Assembly (NCBI GenBank): GCA_963815505.1
Contig: CAWFGU010000026.1
Coordinates: 124,001 to 188,000, forward strand
Length of the DNA: 64,000 nucleotides
Source of the DNA: CAXBBB01 sp963815505
GTDB taxonomy: Bacteria > Bacteroidota > Rhodothermia > Rhodothermales > BA12
Reading direction: 5' to 3'
The notes beneath the pieces are model-generated. The model was not told the DNA's origin. It saw only the letters and a program-made list of their open reading frames with translations, and did no database searches. Below, in pieces: positions 24,262-34,259 of this stretch. Numbering within the stretch: position 1 is the first letter of the stretch; each line of letters opens with the position of its first letter. Made by a program: the position numbers and the translations under genes.

Positions 24262-26857
24262 ATGGCTCTCAGTAGACGAACGCACGTTTTTGACTACAGG
24301 CGCGGGCAGCGATCTGCCCGCGTTTGTGCAGCGCATCGAGACGGCGGCTGTCGATAGCGAGGACTTTGCTGGGGAGGCGGCAGCAGACCGCCTGCTCACG
24401 CTCGGATACCGCAACGCGGCGGCAGCGAGTGAAGCCGCGTCAGCAGGCTACGCGTCCGCTCTCGCGCTCGAGGACACCGCGTTTGTCGACGTGCCGCTGT
24501 CGGGTATCGCCGCACTGGAGGCAAGCAGTGGAGTCGCAAATGCTATCCGTACAGTCGACGGGCCACGCGGCGGGCGCTTTCGGTGGCGCCCGGCATCGGA
24601 CGGGCTGACCGCCGACGGCGTGATCGTCTTTGGTGCTAGCGGGGGCGGGCATTGGGAGCGTATGTGGGAGCGTCATACCGTTGTGGCAGAGTGGGCAGGA
24701 GACTTGACGGGCGACGTCACAGCGCAGTTTGAGGCTATCGTATCGGCAGCGAGCGCGGCGAGCGCGGGTGTCCAGCTACCCGGCGATCTCCGTACGATCA
24801 CGGTCAGCCCTACAGAAACCATCGACCTGAGCGGCATCCCCGCGATCACCGGCGCGCTCACCATCGATTTCTCCGCCGCGTCTGCGTCCCCCGTGCTGGC
24901 GGTCAGTGGTACCCGCACGCGCATCGCGTCTGGGCTGGCGCTGAAGCGCGGCGCCGTGCTGATTACGCTACCGACCGGGCTGAGCCTTACCAGTGGTCGG
25001 CGTATTGGCTTCGTCAGTAATCAGCCGTCGCCAAACGCGGCGCGGGCCTACTACTACCGAGGTGAGCCGAACCGAATCGGCAGCTACGACCCGGCTACAG
25101 GTGCGACTACCCTACAGCGCCCCCTCATATTCAACTATGACGCCGTCACCTACTCTGGTGCTACGGTGCTGCTGCTGGACGAGGCAGTGCTGACCCTGTC
25201 GGCTGGTATAACGCTCAAAGGAGGGAGCGGGCAGGTTGGCATGAGCGCGGACACGACGAGGCTCGTTTCTCATGCCACGTGGGAAGGATTCGAACTGGCT
25301 GCGCTCGAATTGACGGCGTGCGATGCGCAGATTTTCGGGACCGTGCGATCCGTACGAGAGGCTTCGTCTGGTACGTGGAGTACGAACTACGGAATCGCAG
25401 TCTACGATCTGAGCGAGGTGCAGGTGCTTGCGAACGCCTCCAGTGCCCGCCATGCGCTCACCGGAGGCGGCGGCGCGGTACCGCTATCAGAGGTTGGGGA
25501 TGGCCTGACAGGGTTTGGAGCATTCGGGTCCCATATCACGATACCGGGCGGCGTCTATACGTCGTACGGGCAGCACCCTGCGCCCAATGGTAATCTGTTC
25601 GGGGCCAACGCCATCGACGCGCACGGTAACGTGCTATCCCTGATGATGAGCGACTCGTGTATCGTCTACGGAGGCGTCACAAGCGCCGCACGTGCCAGTA
25701 GGATCAGGGGACACATCTACGCAGGGCGCTACTCAGCCCTGGAGTTTCCGGACTGTACGAGCATTGAATGGGGCGATCATGACATAGACGTGACCACCGA
25801 TATGGTCAGTTCGTACGACCACCCGGCGCAGCGGCCTGTCGTACTCATCAACACCGGGCACTCGATGAGGTCGGTAAAGGGCCGTATTCGCGGGCGGGGA
25901 TACTGGCGCGCGAGCACCGATGGATACAATACGACGGTATTTATTCAAGGGGCCGTCAAAGAGCTAGACCTGACCCTGGAAATCGAGAACGAGCACCCGT
26001 TCGATGCGGGGGATAAGCCGAGAGTGGCCGTGATCCGCTCGCGTACAGGAACCGACCCAATGAGCCTGCGCCTAATCAGTAAGGGGGTTACGTGGTTGGT
26101 GAGCACCGAGGAGGACGAAAAGGACATCGCCATATCGGGGCACATCCGAGAGGGGGTGGACGAGGGGCTGTATCTCTACCCACTGAACGCCCTCCACGCA
26201 TGGGGTACGATTGACGTTAGCGACCTTGCGGCGGACGATTGCAAGGACAACGGCATCCGAGTAGATCGCGCCCGTGCGGTGATAGGTAGCCGCACGCGCG
26301 CGAGATCGAACGGGCAGAGCGCAGCGAACACGCTGAAGGGGATACTACTCAACGAGGTCGACTATGCATCCTTTACGGACATGGACGGGCGCGATGTACA
26401 AGACTCGGCTACGCAGCGCATGGCGGTGAGACTCGTGGACGGACTGGATACCAGCGGCATCCTGTCTGTCCACAGTCTCGACGCGACAGGTAACGCGTTT
26501 ACGGATGCGGCTGCGGTTGCCCCTGCTGTGGTGCGGCGCACAGGCACGTGCTTGGGAATCAGTGGCGTAGAGCTGCTGAGAGGGCGCCTCGCTATGACTG
26601 CGGCGTCGCTGCCGTCTCGTACGCAGGGGCAGACCCACACGGTAGACGTGTCGGTGCCGGGTGCGACGACGAATATGCAGCCTGTCGTGCATGTGTTCGA
26701 CTCCGGGACCGGGACAGGAACGGCGTTTCTATGGCGCGACTGGAGCGTCAAGGCGGCGGTCGTATCAAGCAACCTCGTGCGCGTGGACATCACCAACCTG
26801 TTCGCTAGCGCCATAGACCTACGAGACACCCAGGTATCTGTGACCGTCTTGTCTTGA
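24262..26857 (+). CDS. Tail fibre / receptor-binding protein, start disturbed by a T-tract indel
   Basis: The main frame (855 residues from a TTG at 24290) has a helical collar, then a long run of short strands, rich in Gly, Thr and Ser, with parallel beta-helix character (about residues 160-700), and a C-terminal beta domain (TVDVSVPGATTNMQPVVHVF). The likely true start is the ATG at 24262 (MALSRRTHVF), one frame off. One extra T in the TTTTT run at 24287-24291 would join HVF to LTTGAGSDLPAF. Fibres of this type bind, and sometimes cleave, surface polysaccharide. It is the last prophage structural gene. Confidence 0.65.
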
Positions 26858-26890
26858 TGTAACCGTGTCAACTCGGCCTCCTAAGCCACT

Positions 26891-26934
26891 TCATTTGTTG
26901 CAGGTCCGCCCATGATTTGTTGCGGGCCGGTATA
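26891..26934. repeat. Two tandem 22-bp transposase-site-like repeats at the prophage right end
   Basis: Copies at 26891-26912 and 26913-26934 share ATTTGTTGC and 15 of 22 positions. In Mu, the right end carries abutting 22-bp MuA sites. The distance and position just after the last phage gene fit that scheme. The exact end is not fixed; a CA at 26962-26963 is one candidate terminus. Confidence 0.5.
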
Positions 26935-27003
26935 CTGAGTCGTGTAATGAGAACCCTTCCTCAGTGTAACGCGCGTACGTCCTCTCACCAAACCAACGCT
27001 GCG
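26935..27003. other. Probable prophage-host junction
   Basis: The first recognisable host gene ends at 27004, so the right boundary should lie between 26935 and 27003. Transposable phages leave a 5-bp target duplication. The matching left flank is outside the window, so the point cannot be fixed. Confidence 0.45.
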
Positions 27004-27333
27004 TTACGCCTCGCCGCCGTGCCCGCCGAAGTGAAAGCCGGGCTGCCCGGCGAACGTGCCCGCGCCGTGCTCGACGATCTCGCCGTGCGTGTCTTCGTAG
27101 CGGTCGATGTTGTCGGCAAGGGCGGCGAGCAGGCGTTTGGCGTGCTGCGGCGTCACGACGACGCGGCTCTTGACGCGCGCCTGCGGAAGACCCGGCATGA
27201 TGCGGATGAAGTCGAGCACGAACTCCTCGGACGAGTGCGCGATCATGACGAGGTTCGAGTAGATGCCCTCGGCGATGCCTTCGGGCAGTTCGATGTTGAG
27301 CGAGGAATCGTTGGATTCGTTTTGGTCGGCCAT
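27004..27333 (-). CDS. DUF3467 family protein
   Basis: 109 residues from the ATG at 27333. The DUF3467 pattern is clear: an acidic N-terminus, then IAEGIYSNLVMIAHSSEEFV, then LDFIRIMPGLPQARVKSRVV and a helix with HAKRLLAALADNIDRYE. The function of the family is unknown. It is small, cytoplasmic and widespread in Bacteroidota-related bacteria. The gene is intact, and the prophage is inserted immediately downstream of its stop. Confidence 0.85.
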   Translation of the reverse strand: MADQNESNDSSLNIELPEGIAEGIYSNLVMIAHSSEEFVLDFIRIMPGLPQARVKSRVVVTPQHAKRLLAALADNIDRYEDTHGEIVEHGAGTFAGQPGFHFGGHGGEA

Positions 27334-27442
27334 AGGTGTCGGTGGGTAGGAAGTGGAGGTAAGGTAGTACGGTGGCCTACTGTCTGCGGTGAGTGAGGGT
27401 TGGCAGAGAGCTTTCAAAGCTGACAACTCTCCGCTCGAAGCG

Positions 27443-28822
27443 TCACGCAGGCTGCGTCTGGCGGGCCAGCGCGGCAACTGCGTCGCTTCGCGTCAGGATG
27501 CGCAGTCCGTCGGCGGACTCGACCAGAACGGCTCCGGCAGATTCGAGATGCGGCATCATGCGGTCCAGCCGCGCGCTCGAGGCGACGACGGCGAACGGCG
27601 CGTCCATCACGTCGGCGACACGCCCCGACGCCACGCCCGCGTCGGCGATCAGCGCGGCCAGCAGGGCTTTCTCGCTCAGGCTACCGACAGGTTTGCCGTT
27701 TTCGACTACGGGAAGTTGCGACACGCCGAACTGTTGCATCGTCGCCACGGCGTCGGCGACGCGGTCCCCGGGCGAGACGACGCGCAGGCTGTGCCCGTCG
27801 CCCAGCACTTCGCCTGCCGTCGGGCTGTCGGGAGCGGAGAGAAAGCCGTGCCCCTTCATCCACGCGTCGTTGTACGTCTTGCTCAGATAGCGGAAGCCGC
27901 TGTCGGGCAGCATCACGACGGCGAGGGCATCGTCGCCCAGTTCGGATTCGTGCGCGTGGAGCCAGTCGAGCATTCCGGCGACGGCCATGCCGCAACTCTG
28001 CCCGATGAACAAGCCTTCTTCGCTGGAGAGCCGACGCGTCATCTGCATCGCTGCTTTGTCGGTCACTTGCACGTAGTCGTCGACCAGTTCGAAGTCCATG
28101 TTGAGCGCCAGGATGTCCTCGCCGACGCCCTCGGTCAGATACGGGTAGATCTCGGCGTGGTCGAACTCGCCGGTGTGAAAGTACTTGTGGTAGACGCTGC
28201 CCATCGGATCGACGCCGATCACCTTGATGTCGGGGTTCTGCTCTTTGAGGAAGCGCGCCGTTCCGCTGATCGATCCACCCGTTCCGGCTCCGGCGAAGTA
28301 ATGCGTGATCTTGCCTTCGGTCTGCTCCCAGATCTCGGGGCCGGTCGCGAGGTAGTGCGCGTGGGCGTTGGCGGGGTTGTCGTACTGGTTGAGGTAGACG
28401 CTGTTCGGGATCTCGGTCGACAAGCGGCGAGCGACGCTGTAGTACGAGCGCGGATCGTCCGGCGCGACCGCCGTTGGGCAGACGATGACTTCGGCGCCGA
28501 ACGCGCGCAGCACGTCGATCTTCTCCTGGCTCTGCTTGTCCGTCGTCGTGAAGATGCAGCGGTAGCCCCGGCTGATGGCGACGATGGCGAGCCCGGCGCC
28601 CGTGTTACCGCTCGTACCTTCGATGATCGTTCCGCCCGGTCTGAGCGAACCATCCTGCTCGGCGGCGTCGATCATGCCGACGGCGATGCGGTCCTTGACG
28701 CTTCCACCGGGATTGAAGAACTCGATTTTGGCGGCGACTTGGGTGGAAACGTCGCGCGTGACGGCATTCAGGCGGACGAGCGGCGTGGCGCCTATGGTGC
28801 CCAGGACGGAGTCGTGTATCAT
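27443..28822 (-). CDS. cbs: Cystathionine beta-synthase with C-terminal CBS domains
   Basis: 459 residues from the ATG at 28822 (MIHDSVLGTIGATPLVRLN). The PLP fold (about 1-320) has the Schiff-base lysine in NPGGSVKDR, the TSGNTG substrate loop and the GAGTGGSISG phosphate-binding loop. Residues about 335-459 are two CBS motifs (VADAVATMQQFGVSQLPVVE and a second repeat). It condenses serine with homocysteine, or acts as a cysteine synthase of the same fold; the CBS tail favours cystathionine synthase. The start is divergent from the hybrid kinase across 106 bp. Confidence 0.9.
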   Translation of the reverse strand: MIHDSVLGTIGATPLVRLNAVTRDVSTQVAAKIEFFNPGGSVKDRIAVGMIDAAEQDGSLRPGGTIIEGTSGNTGAGLAIVAISRGYRCIFTTTDKQSQEKIDVLRAFGAEVIVCPTAVAPDDPRSYYSVARRLSTEIPNSVYLNQYDNPANAHAHYLATGPEIWEQTEGKITHYFAGAGTGGSISGTARFLKEQNPDIKVIGVDPMGSVYHKYFHTGEFDHAEIYPYLTEGVGEDILALNMDFELVDDYVQVTDKAAMQMTRRLSSEEGLFIGQSCGMAVAGMLDWLHAHESELGDDALAVVMLPDSGFRYLSKTYNDAWMKGHGFLSAPDSPTAGEVLGDGHSLRVVSPGDRVADAVATMQQFGVSQLPVVENGKPVGSLSEKALLAALIADAGVASGRVADVMDAPFAVVASSARLDRMMPHLESAGAVLVESADGLRILTRSDAVAALARQTQPA

Positions 28823-28928
28823 CGGAAACGTGTGGATTTCGGTTGGGAACAGTGATCTCGCGTATTTTGACTGCGAGACGGCAGGTCTCTCGTCTATTCC
28901 TCCGACCACCATCGGTTCGTCCCCGTTC

Positions 28929-30375
28929 ATGGAATCCATCCCAACTACCGGCGACTCGCTCGCCACCGAACTGCTTGTGGCTTCGTTCGGCCTAGACGGA
29001 ATCGTTCACCACCGCGACGCGGCGTGGCGCGGTGTGTTCGGTGCCGACGATGCGTGGCAGCAGTTGGAAGAAGAGGATCAGTCTACTGTACACGACGCGC
29101 TGCGTGAGGCGTCGCAGGGCAACCTGGTAACTCACCAGGTCGTCACCGTCCAGATCGCCGGGCATCCAGACCCGACGCCGACGCTGCTCCACTTCCTGCC
29201 GACGTTCGGACCGCGCGGCGAGGTCGTGTCGGTCGCCGTAACGGGCGAGCTGCTCACGCAGCCGGGAAACTGGAACGTGTCGCAGACGCGGCGCAACCGC
29301 ATGGAGACGCTCGGCCGGATGAGCATGGCAATCGCCCACGACCTGAACAACCTGCTCAGCGGCATCCTCGGCCACACCGAACTGCTCAAACTGACGGCCA
29401 TCGCGCAGAACGGCGCCAAGGAGCACGTCGACACGATCGAGCGGGCGGCGCTCGACGGAGCGGCCATCGTGCGCAAGATCCAGCAGTACGTGCGGCAGGA
29501 AAAGCAAAACCGCTACGAGCACCTCTACCTGGGCGACATCCTCGACGAGTGCGCGATGCTCACCAAGCCCTACTGGTACAACGAGCCGCGCCGCAGCGGC
29601 ATCCGCATCGAGTTGAACCACGACTTCGCGCCGTCGCCCCCCATTTTGGGCGCGGGCCACGAACTGCGCGAGGTGTTCGTCAACATGATCCTCAACGCGG
29701 TTCAGGCGATGCCCAACGGCGGTCGCATCAAGCTGACGGCCAAACCCGACGGCCCGCGCCACGTGCTCGTGACGGTCTCGGATACCGGCGACGGTATGCC
29801 CGCCGACGTGCGCGCCCGCATCTTCGAGCCGATGTTTTCGACCAAGGGCGAGAACGGCACCGGCATGGGCCTGGCCGTCGCTTATGGCATCTTGCGCGCC
29901 CACGAAGCCGACGTGCAGGTCGACAGCGCGCCCGGCATCGGCACGCGCTTTCGCCTCCGCTTCCCCATCGCTGACGACGCGCCGGACGTGGACACGCCCC
30001 CCGCCACCCAGGCCGACCAAATGGACGCGCGCATCCTGATCGTCGACGACGAAGAGATGGTCCGCACCGTTCTGGCACGCCTGCTCAAACTGCAGAGGCT
30101 ACCGCACCGTCCAGGTGGGCTCGGCCGCCGCCGCGCTAGCCCTGCTCGCTTCGGGCGAGACGTTCGACGCCGTCATCACCGACCTGGGCATGCCCGAGAT
30201 GAACGGACGCGATTTTGCCTGCGCCGCCGCCCGCATCGATGGCCCGCCGCCCATTGTCCTCCTGAGCGGCGACACCGAGCCCGGCACTCCCGATGCCACG
30301 ATCGCCGCGGTCCTCGCCAAGCCGTTCCAGATCGACCAGGTAGACCAGACGCTGCGCCAGGTCATTGCGGGCTGA
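28929..30375 (+). CDS. Hybrid histidine kinase (PAS-HisKA-HATPase-REC), apparent frameshift
   Basis: From the ATG at 28929. Order: a PAS-like sensor (about 1-110), an H-box with His137 in MSMAIAHDLNNLLSG, an ATPase domain (NMILNAVQAMPNGG, DTGDGMPADV, GTGMGLAVAYG), then a receiver starting ILIVDDEEM. The receiver's second half continues in another frame from about 30094 (GYRTVQVGSAAA, with the phospho-Asp in VITDLGMPEMNG) to 30375. The break is a single base in CAGAGGC. No membrane helix is seen, so it is a cytoplasmic sensor. A strong hairpin terminator follows. Confidence 0.8.
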
Positions 30376-30386
30376 GGGCGACGCGC

Positions 30387-30416
30387 GGTAGAACCCGAGG
30401 CGTTTCGGGTTCTACC
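30387..30416 (+). terminator. Terminator hairpin after the hybrid kinase
   Basis: A perfect 12-bp stem, GGTAGAACCCGA (30387-30398) with TCGGGTTCTACC (30405-30416), and a 6-nt loop. There is no T-tract, so it may act with Rho or as an RNA 3' stabiliser. Confidence 0.65.
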
Positions 30417-30568
30417 GGATCTGATGGGGGCCACTAGCCGCCGCTCGTCCACCGCACCTGTCTGACACCGTGACAGTCTCGCACCATTGGCACGGCGCGT
30501 GCAGGGAGGCGGCACCCGACCGGATCGCGCGCGTCTATGCGTGTCCGGCGCCTACTCTCCCCCTCTGC

Positions 30569-33074
30569 ATGATCGCACCTTTCTTCCTTTCCGACTCCGA
30601 CGAAAACGAGAACAGCATTCCGCTTCTCACTCCGGAGGAGGAAAAAGCGCTGGGCAGCGAGACGCTACCCGATACGCTGCCCATCCTGACGCTCCGCAAC
30701 ACCGTCCTCTTTCCCGGCGTCGTCTTGCCGATCACGGTCGGGCGCGACGCGTCGCTCAAACTCGTCAAAGACGCCTTTGCGAGCGACAAACTCGTCGGCG
30801 TAGTGGCGCAGAAGGACGCGGATACCGAGGAGCCTGAGCCGGACGACTTGCACGACGTGGGCACGGTCGCCGTGATCCTCAAGCTGATCAAGATGCCGGA
30901 TGGGACCAAGAGCATCGTCATCCAGGGCAAGCGGCGCTTCGAGATCGAGTCGTTCGAGCAGACGACACCCTACCTCCGGGCGCGCGTCAAGCCGTACGAG
31001 ACCGAGTCCGACAGCCCCGAGGACGTGGAAATCCAGGCGCGCCTGCACTCGCTCAAAGAACTGGCCGTCCAGATCGTCAACCTGTCGCCGCACCTGCCGA
31101 GCGAAGCCGCACTCGCGATCCAAAACATCGAATCGCCGACGTTCCTGATTCACTTCATCGCGTCGAACCTGCAGATCGAAGTCGAGGACAAGCAGGAGCT
31201 GCTCCAGACGGTATCGCTCGCCGAGCGCGCCGACCTGACGCTGAGCCATTTGAAGCGCGAAGTGCAAGTGCTCCAGATTAGCGAAGAGATCCGCAGCAAA
31301 GTGCGGACGGATGTCGACCAGCAGCAGCGCGAGTTTTTGCTCCGTCAGCAGATGAAGACGATCCAGGAAGAGTTGGGGGAGAGCGACGGCCCCGAGGCCG
31401 ACCTAGCTGAACTGCGCGAAAAGGCCGAAGCCAAAGAACTGCCCGAGCACGTCCGCAAGACGCTCGACCGCGAGTTGGACAAGCTGGGCCGCCTCAACCC
31501 GATGGCGCCCGATCACGCCGTGACCCGCAACTACGTCGACTGGATCCTGGACCTGCCGTGGACCGAGGCCAGCGAGGATTTGCTCGACGTGAAGCGTGCC
31601 AAAACGATTCTGGACGAGGACCACTACGGCCTCGACCAGGTCAAGCGCCGCATCCTCGAACACCTCGCCGTTCTCAAGCTCAAAGGCGACATGAAGGCGC
31701 CGATCCTGTGCTTCCATGGACCGCCCGGAGTCGGAAAAACCAGTCTGGGCAAAAGCATCGCCCGGGCGCTGGGACGCGAGTTCGTGCGGATGAGCCTGGG
31801 CGGCGTGCGCGACGAGGCCGAAATGCGGGGGCACCGCCGCACCTACGTCGGCGCGCTGCCGGGACGCATCCTGCAGAACCTCGAAGAAAGCGGGCACGAT
31901 CAACCCCGTCATGATGCTGGACGAAGTCGACAAGCTCGGATCGGACTTTAGGGGCGACCCGTCGTCGGCCTTGCTCGAGATTCTCGATCCCGAGCAGAAC
32001 AGTGCCTTCAATGATCACTATCTCGAACTCGACTACGACCTGTCGAACGTGCTCTTCATCGCGACGGCGAACTACGTCGAACAGATCCCGGCGCCGCTGC
32101 GCGACCGCATGGAGATGATCGAACTGACGGGCTACACGCAGGAGGAGAAGCTCGCCATCGCCAAGCAGTACTTGGTGGAGCGTCAGACCGAGCGCAACGG
32201 CCTTACCCCAGAGCAGTTTGGCGTCACCGACGATGCCCTGCGCGAGATCATCGACGGGTATACGCGCGAGAGCGGCGTGCGACAACTCGAACGCGTAATC
32301 GGCAGTGTCGCGCGGGGTGTGGCGGCCAAAGTCGCGACCGAGGAAGAAGAAGCCATCACGGTCGACAGCGCCGACCTCAAGGGCTTTCTCAAAGGCCGCA
32401 AGTTCTTCAGCGATCTAGCCGAGCGGACGACCGTCCCCGGCGTCGCAACCGGACTAGCCTGGACACCGGTCGGCGGCGACATCCTGTTCGTCGAGGCCAG
32501 CGTCGCGCGCGGATCGGGACGCATGGTGCTGACGGGCCAACTCGGCGACGTGATGAAGGAGAGCGCCCAGGCGGCATTCAGCTACGTCAAGGCGCACGCG
32601 AGCGACCTGGGCATTCCCCAGTCGGCGTTTCGGTTCTGGGACGTTCACGTCCACGTTCCGGCGGGCGGCATCCCCAAAGACGGCCCCTCAGCGGGCGTGG
32701 CGATGATTACCGCCCTCACGTCGATTTACACGCAGCGTCGCGTTCGCCACACCGTCGCCATGACGGGCGAGATCACGCTGCGCGGGTTGATCCTGCCGGT
32801 CGGCGGCATCAAGGAGAAGGTGCTCGCCGCCAAGCGCGCGGGCATCAAGACCGTTCTGCTTCCCGTGCGCAACGAGAAGGACATCGAAGAAATCGAATCC
32901 GACGCGCTCGATGGGCTGACCATCCGTTACCTGACGCGAATGGACGAAGTCTCGTCGGCGGTGCTGGAGGAAGAGCCGGCCGACCTCGACCTCGACGCCT
33001 ACTTCGCCGTGCCCGAGAGCGAGCAAATCGCCCGGCCAAATGCCGCGCTCGACATCGCCACACCGTTGAACTGA
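30569..33074 (+). CDS. lon: ATP-dependent protease Lon, apparent frameshift
   Basis: From the ATG at 30569 (MIAPFFLSDSDENEN). The substrate-binding N-domain with TLPILTLRNTVLFPGVVLP is followed by the AAA+ module with Walker A GPPGVGKTS (about residues 383-391) and Walker B VMMLDEVDK, then the protease domain with the catalytic serine in PKDGPSAG and the lysine in GGIKEKV. The frame changes at a GGG run (31892-31894): removing one G restores LEESGTINPVMMLDEVDK, the normal Lon sequence. About 835 residues when joined. It degrades damaged and regulatory proteins in the cytoplasm. An assembly indel is the likely cause. Confidence 0.9.
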
Positions 33075-33109
33075 AACTGGACCCCGGGCAGGTCCGTGCC
33101 AGCCCGCGT

Positions 33110-34008
33110 CTAGATCGTCCACAGCTGCAGCGCCGCTGGGACGACCTCCACTTCGATCCGATCGGCACCGTCGCACACGACCTCACCGTCGGCGTGAATC
33201 GGCAGCGGTTGATCCGAAGCCATCGTCATCGTGCGGAACGAGGCGATGCGGACGCCGCGCGCACCGGCATGGCCTCCGATGCGCGACCTCGCGGCAAGGA
33301 AGATGGCGGAGGACAGTGAAAGGGGGGAGACGAGACACACGTCGAGTCGTCCGTCGGCGATGCGGGCGCGGGGTGTGAAGCGAAAGCCTCCCCCCTGCCG
33401 GTCCGTGTTGCCGACGGGGGACAGCAGGAGCGGTCCGTCGAAGAAGGGGTTTCCATCCAGACGCACGCGGACGGTGGGAGTGGGCACCCGCGCCGTTGCG
33501 GCCCAGGCGTCGAACGCAGCGGCGGTGTAGGCGAGTGCGCCCAGGTTTCGGCGCGCTGGGACAGCCTGGGCCACACGGGCGTCGAATCCGATGCCAATGC
33601 CGTTGAGAAACGTCGCCTCACCGCCAGGCCATCGCACGCGGCCCAGGTCGACGCAGACGCGAGATCCGCCGACCAGCGCTCAGCCGTCACGCTTCGCAGC
33701 CGCACGCCTTGTGCGAATGCAAAATCGTTGCCCGTACCAACCGGGAGCACGAACAGCGCCGCATCGGATCCGGCCAGTGCGGAAGCCACGTCGGACGCTG
33801 TTCCATCGCCTCCCGCCGCCACGACGACGTCGCACGTCCGAGCAGCTTCCGATGCCATTCGCCGGGCGTCGCCCGCGCTCGAGGTTACCCATACCGCCGC
33901 GTCGGCTCCCATGCGCGTGAGATCGTCTTCCAACTGGCGAGCTACGGATTCGGCCCGTCCGCTTCCGGCCACTGGGTTGACGACGAAGGCAAAGCGAGGC
34001 GTAGGCAT
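33110..34008 (-). CDS. Diacylglycerol kinase-like lipid kinase, apparent frameshift
   Basis: From the ATG at 34008 (MPTPRFAFVVNPVAGSGR). The DAGK catalytic domain has VVAAGGDGTASDVASAL and LPVGTGNDFA. After TAE the sequence continues in another frame from about 33683 (ALVGGSRVCVDLGRVRWPGG ... FLNGIGIGFDARVAQ), which carries the family's C-terminal half. One missing G (GAGGCG read as GAGCG) explains the break. About 300 residues joined. It phosphorylates a lipid such as diacylglycerol or a sphingoid-type lipid in membrane metabolism. It is convergent with lon. Confidence 0.8.
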
Positions 34009-34259
34009 GGGGCGATGGAAAGGCGGAGCGACGATAGGAACGGTGCCGATTCTCGAGGCTGCGCGCCCGTGACGAGCGCTACGCGTAGAGGACGACCGGC
34101 AGCTTCGAGCAGTCCGCTACCTGTTCTGCAGGGTGACAAGATCAGCGCAAGATCAGCGAAGGTAACGGTGTCTCTGCTCCCCGTACCTTTCATCCATGCG
34201 ATCAAACCAAATCGAGCGATGCGGAGTACGCACCTAACTTTCAATAAAAACTGAAAACG
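34009..34259. other. 251-bp intergenic region with divergent promoters
   Basis: This lies between the lipid kinase (leftward) and the polyprenyl synthase (rightward). A TACCTTTC element near 34185 is close to the Bacteroidota -7 consensus TAnnTTTG, and an AT-rich AATAAAAACTGAAAACG leader precedes the ATG at 34260. No RNA gene or repeat is seen. Confidence 0.4.

Noticed and set aside
30569..33074. Lon as a genuine pseudogene
   Set aside because: The break is a single extra G in a GGG run with perfect motif continuity on both sides. Other conserved genes have the same kind of error, so an assembly indel is more likely.
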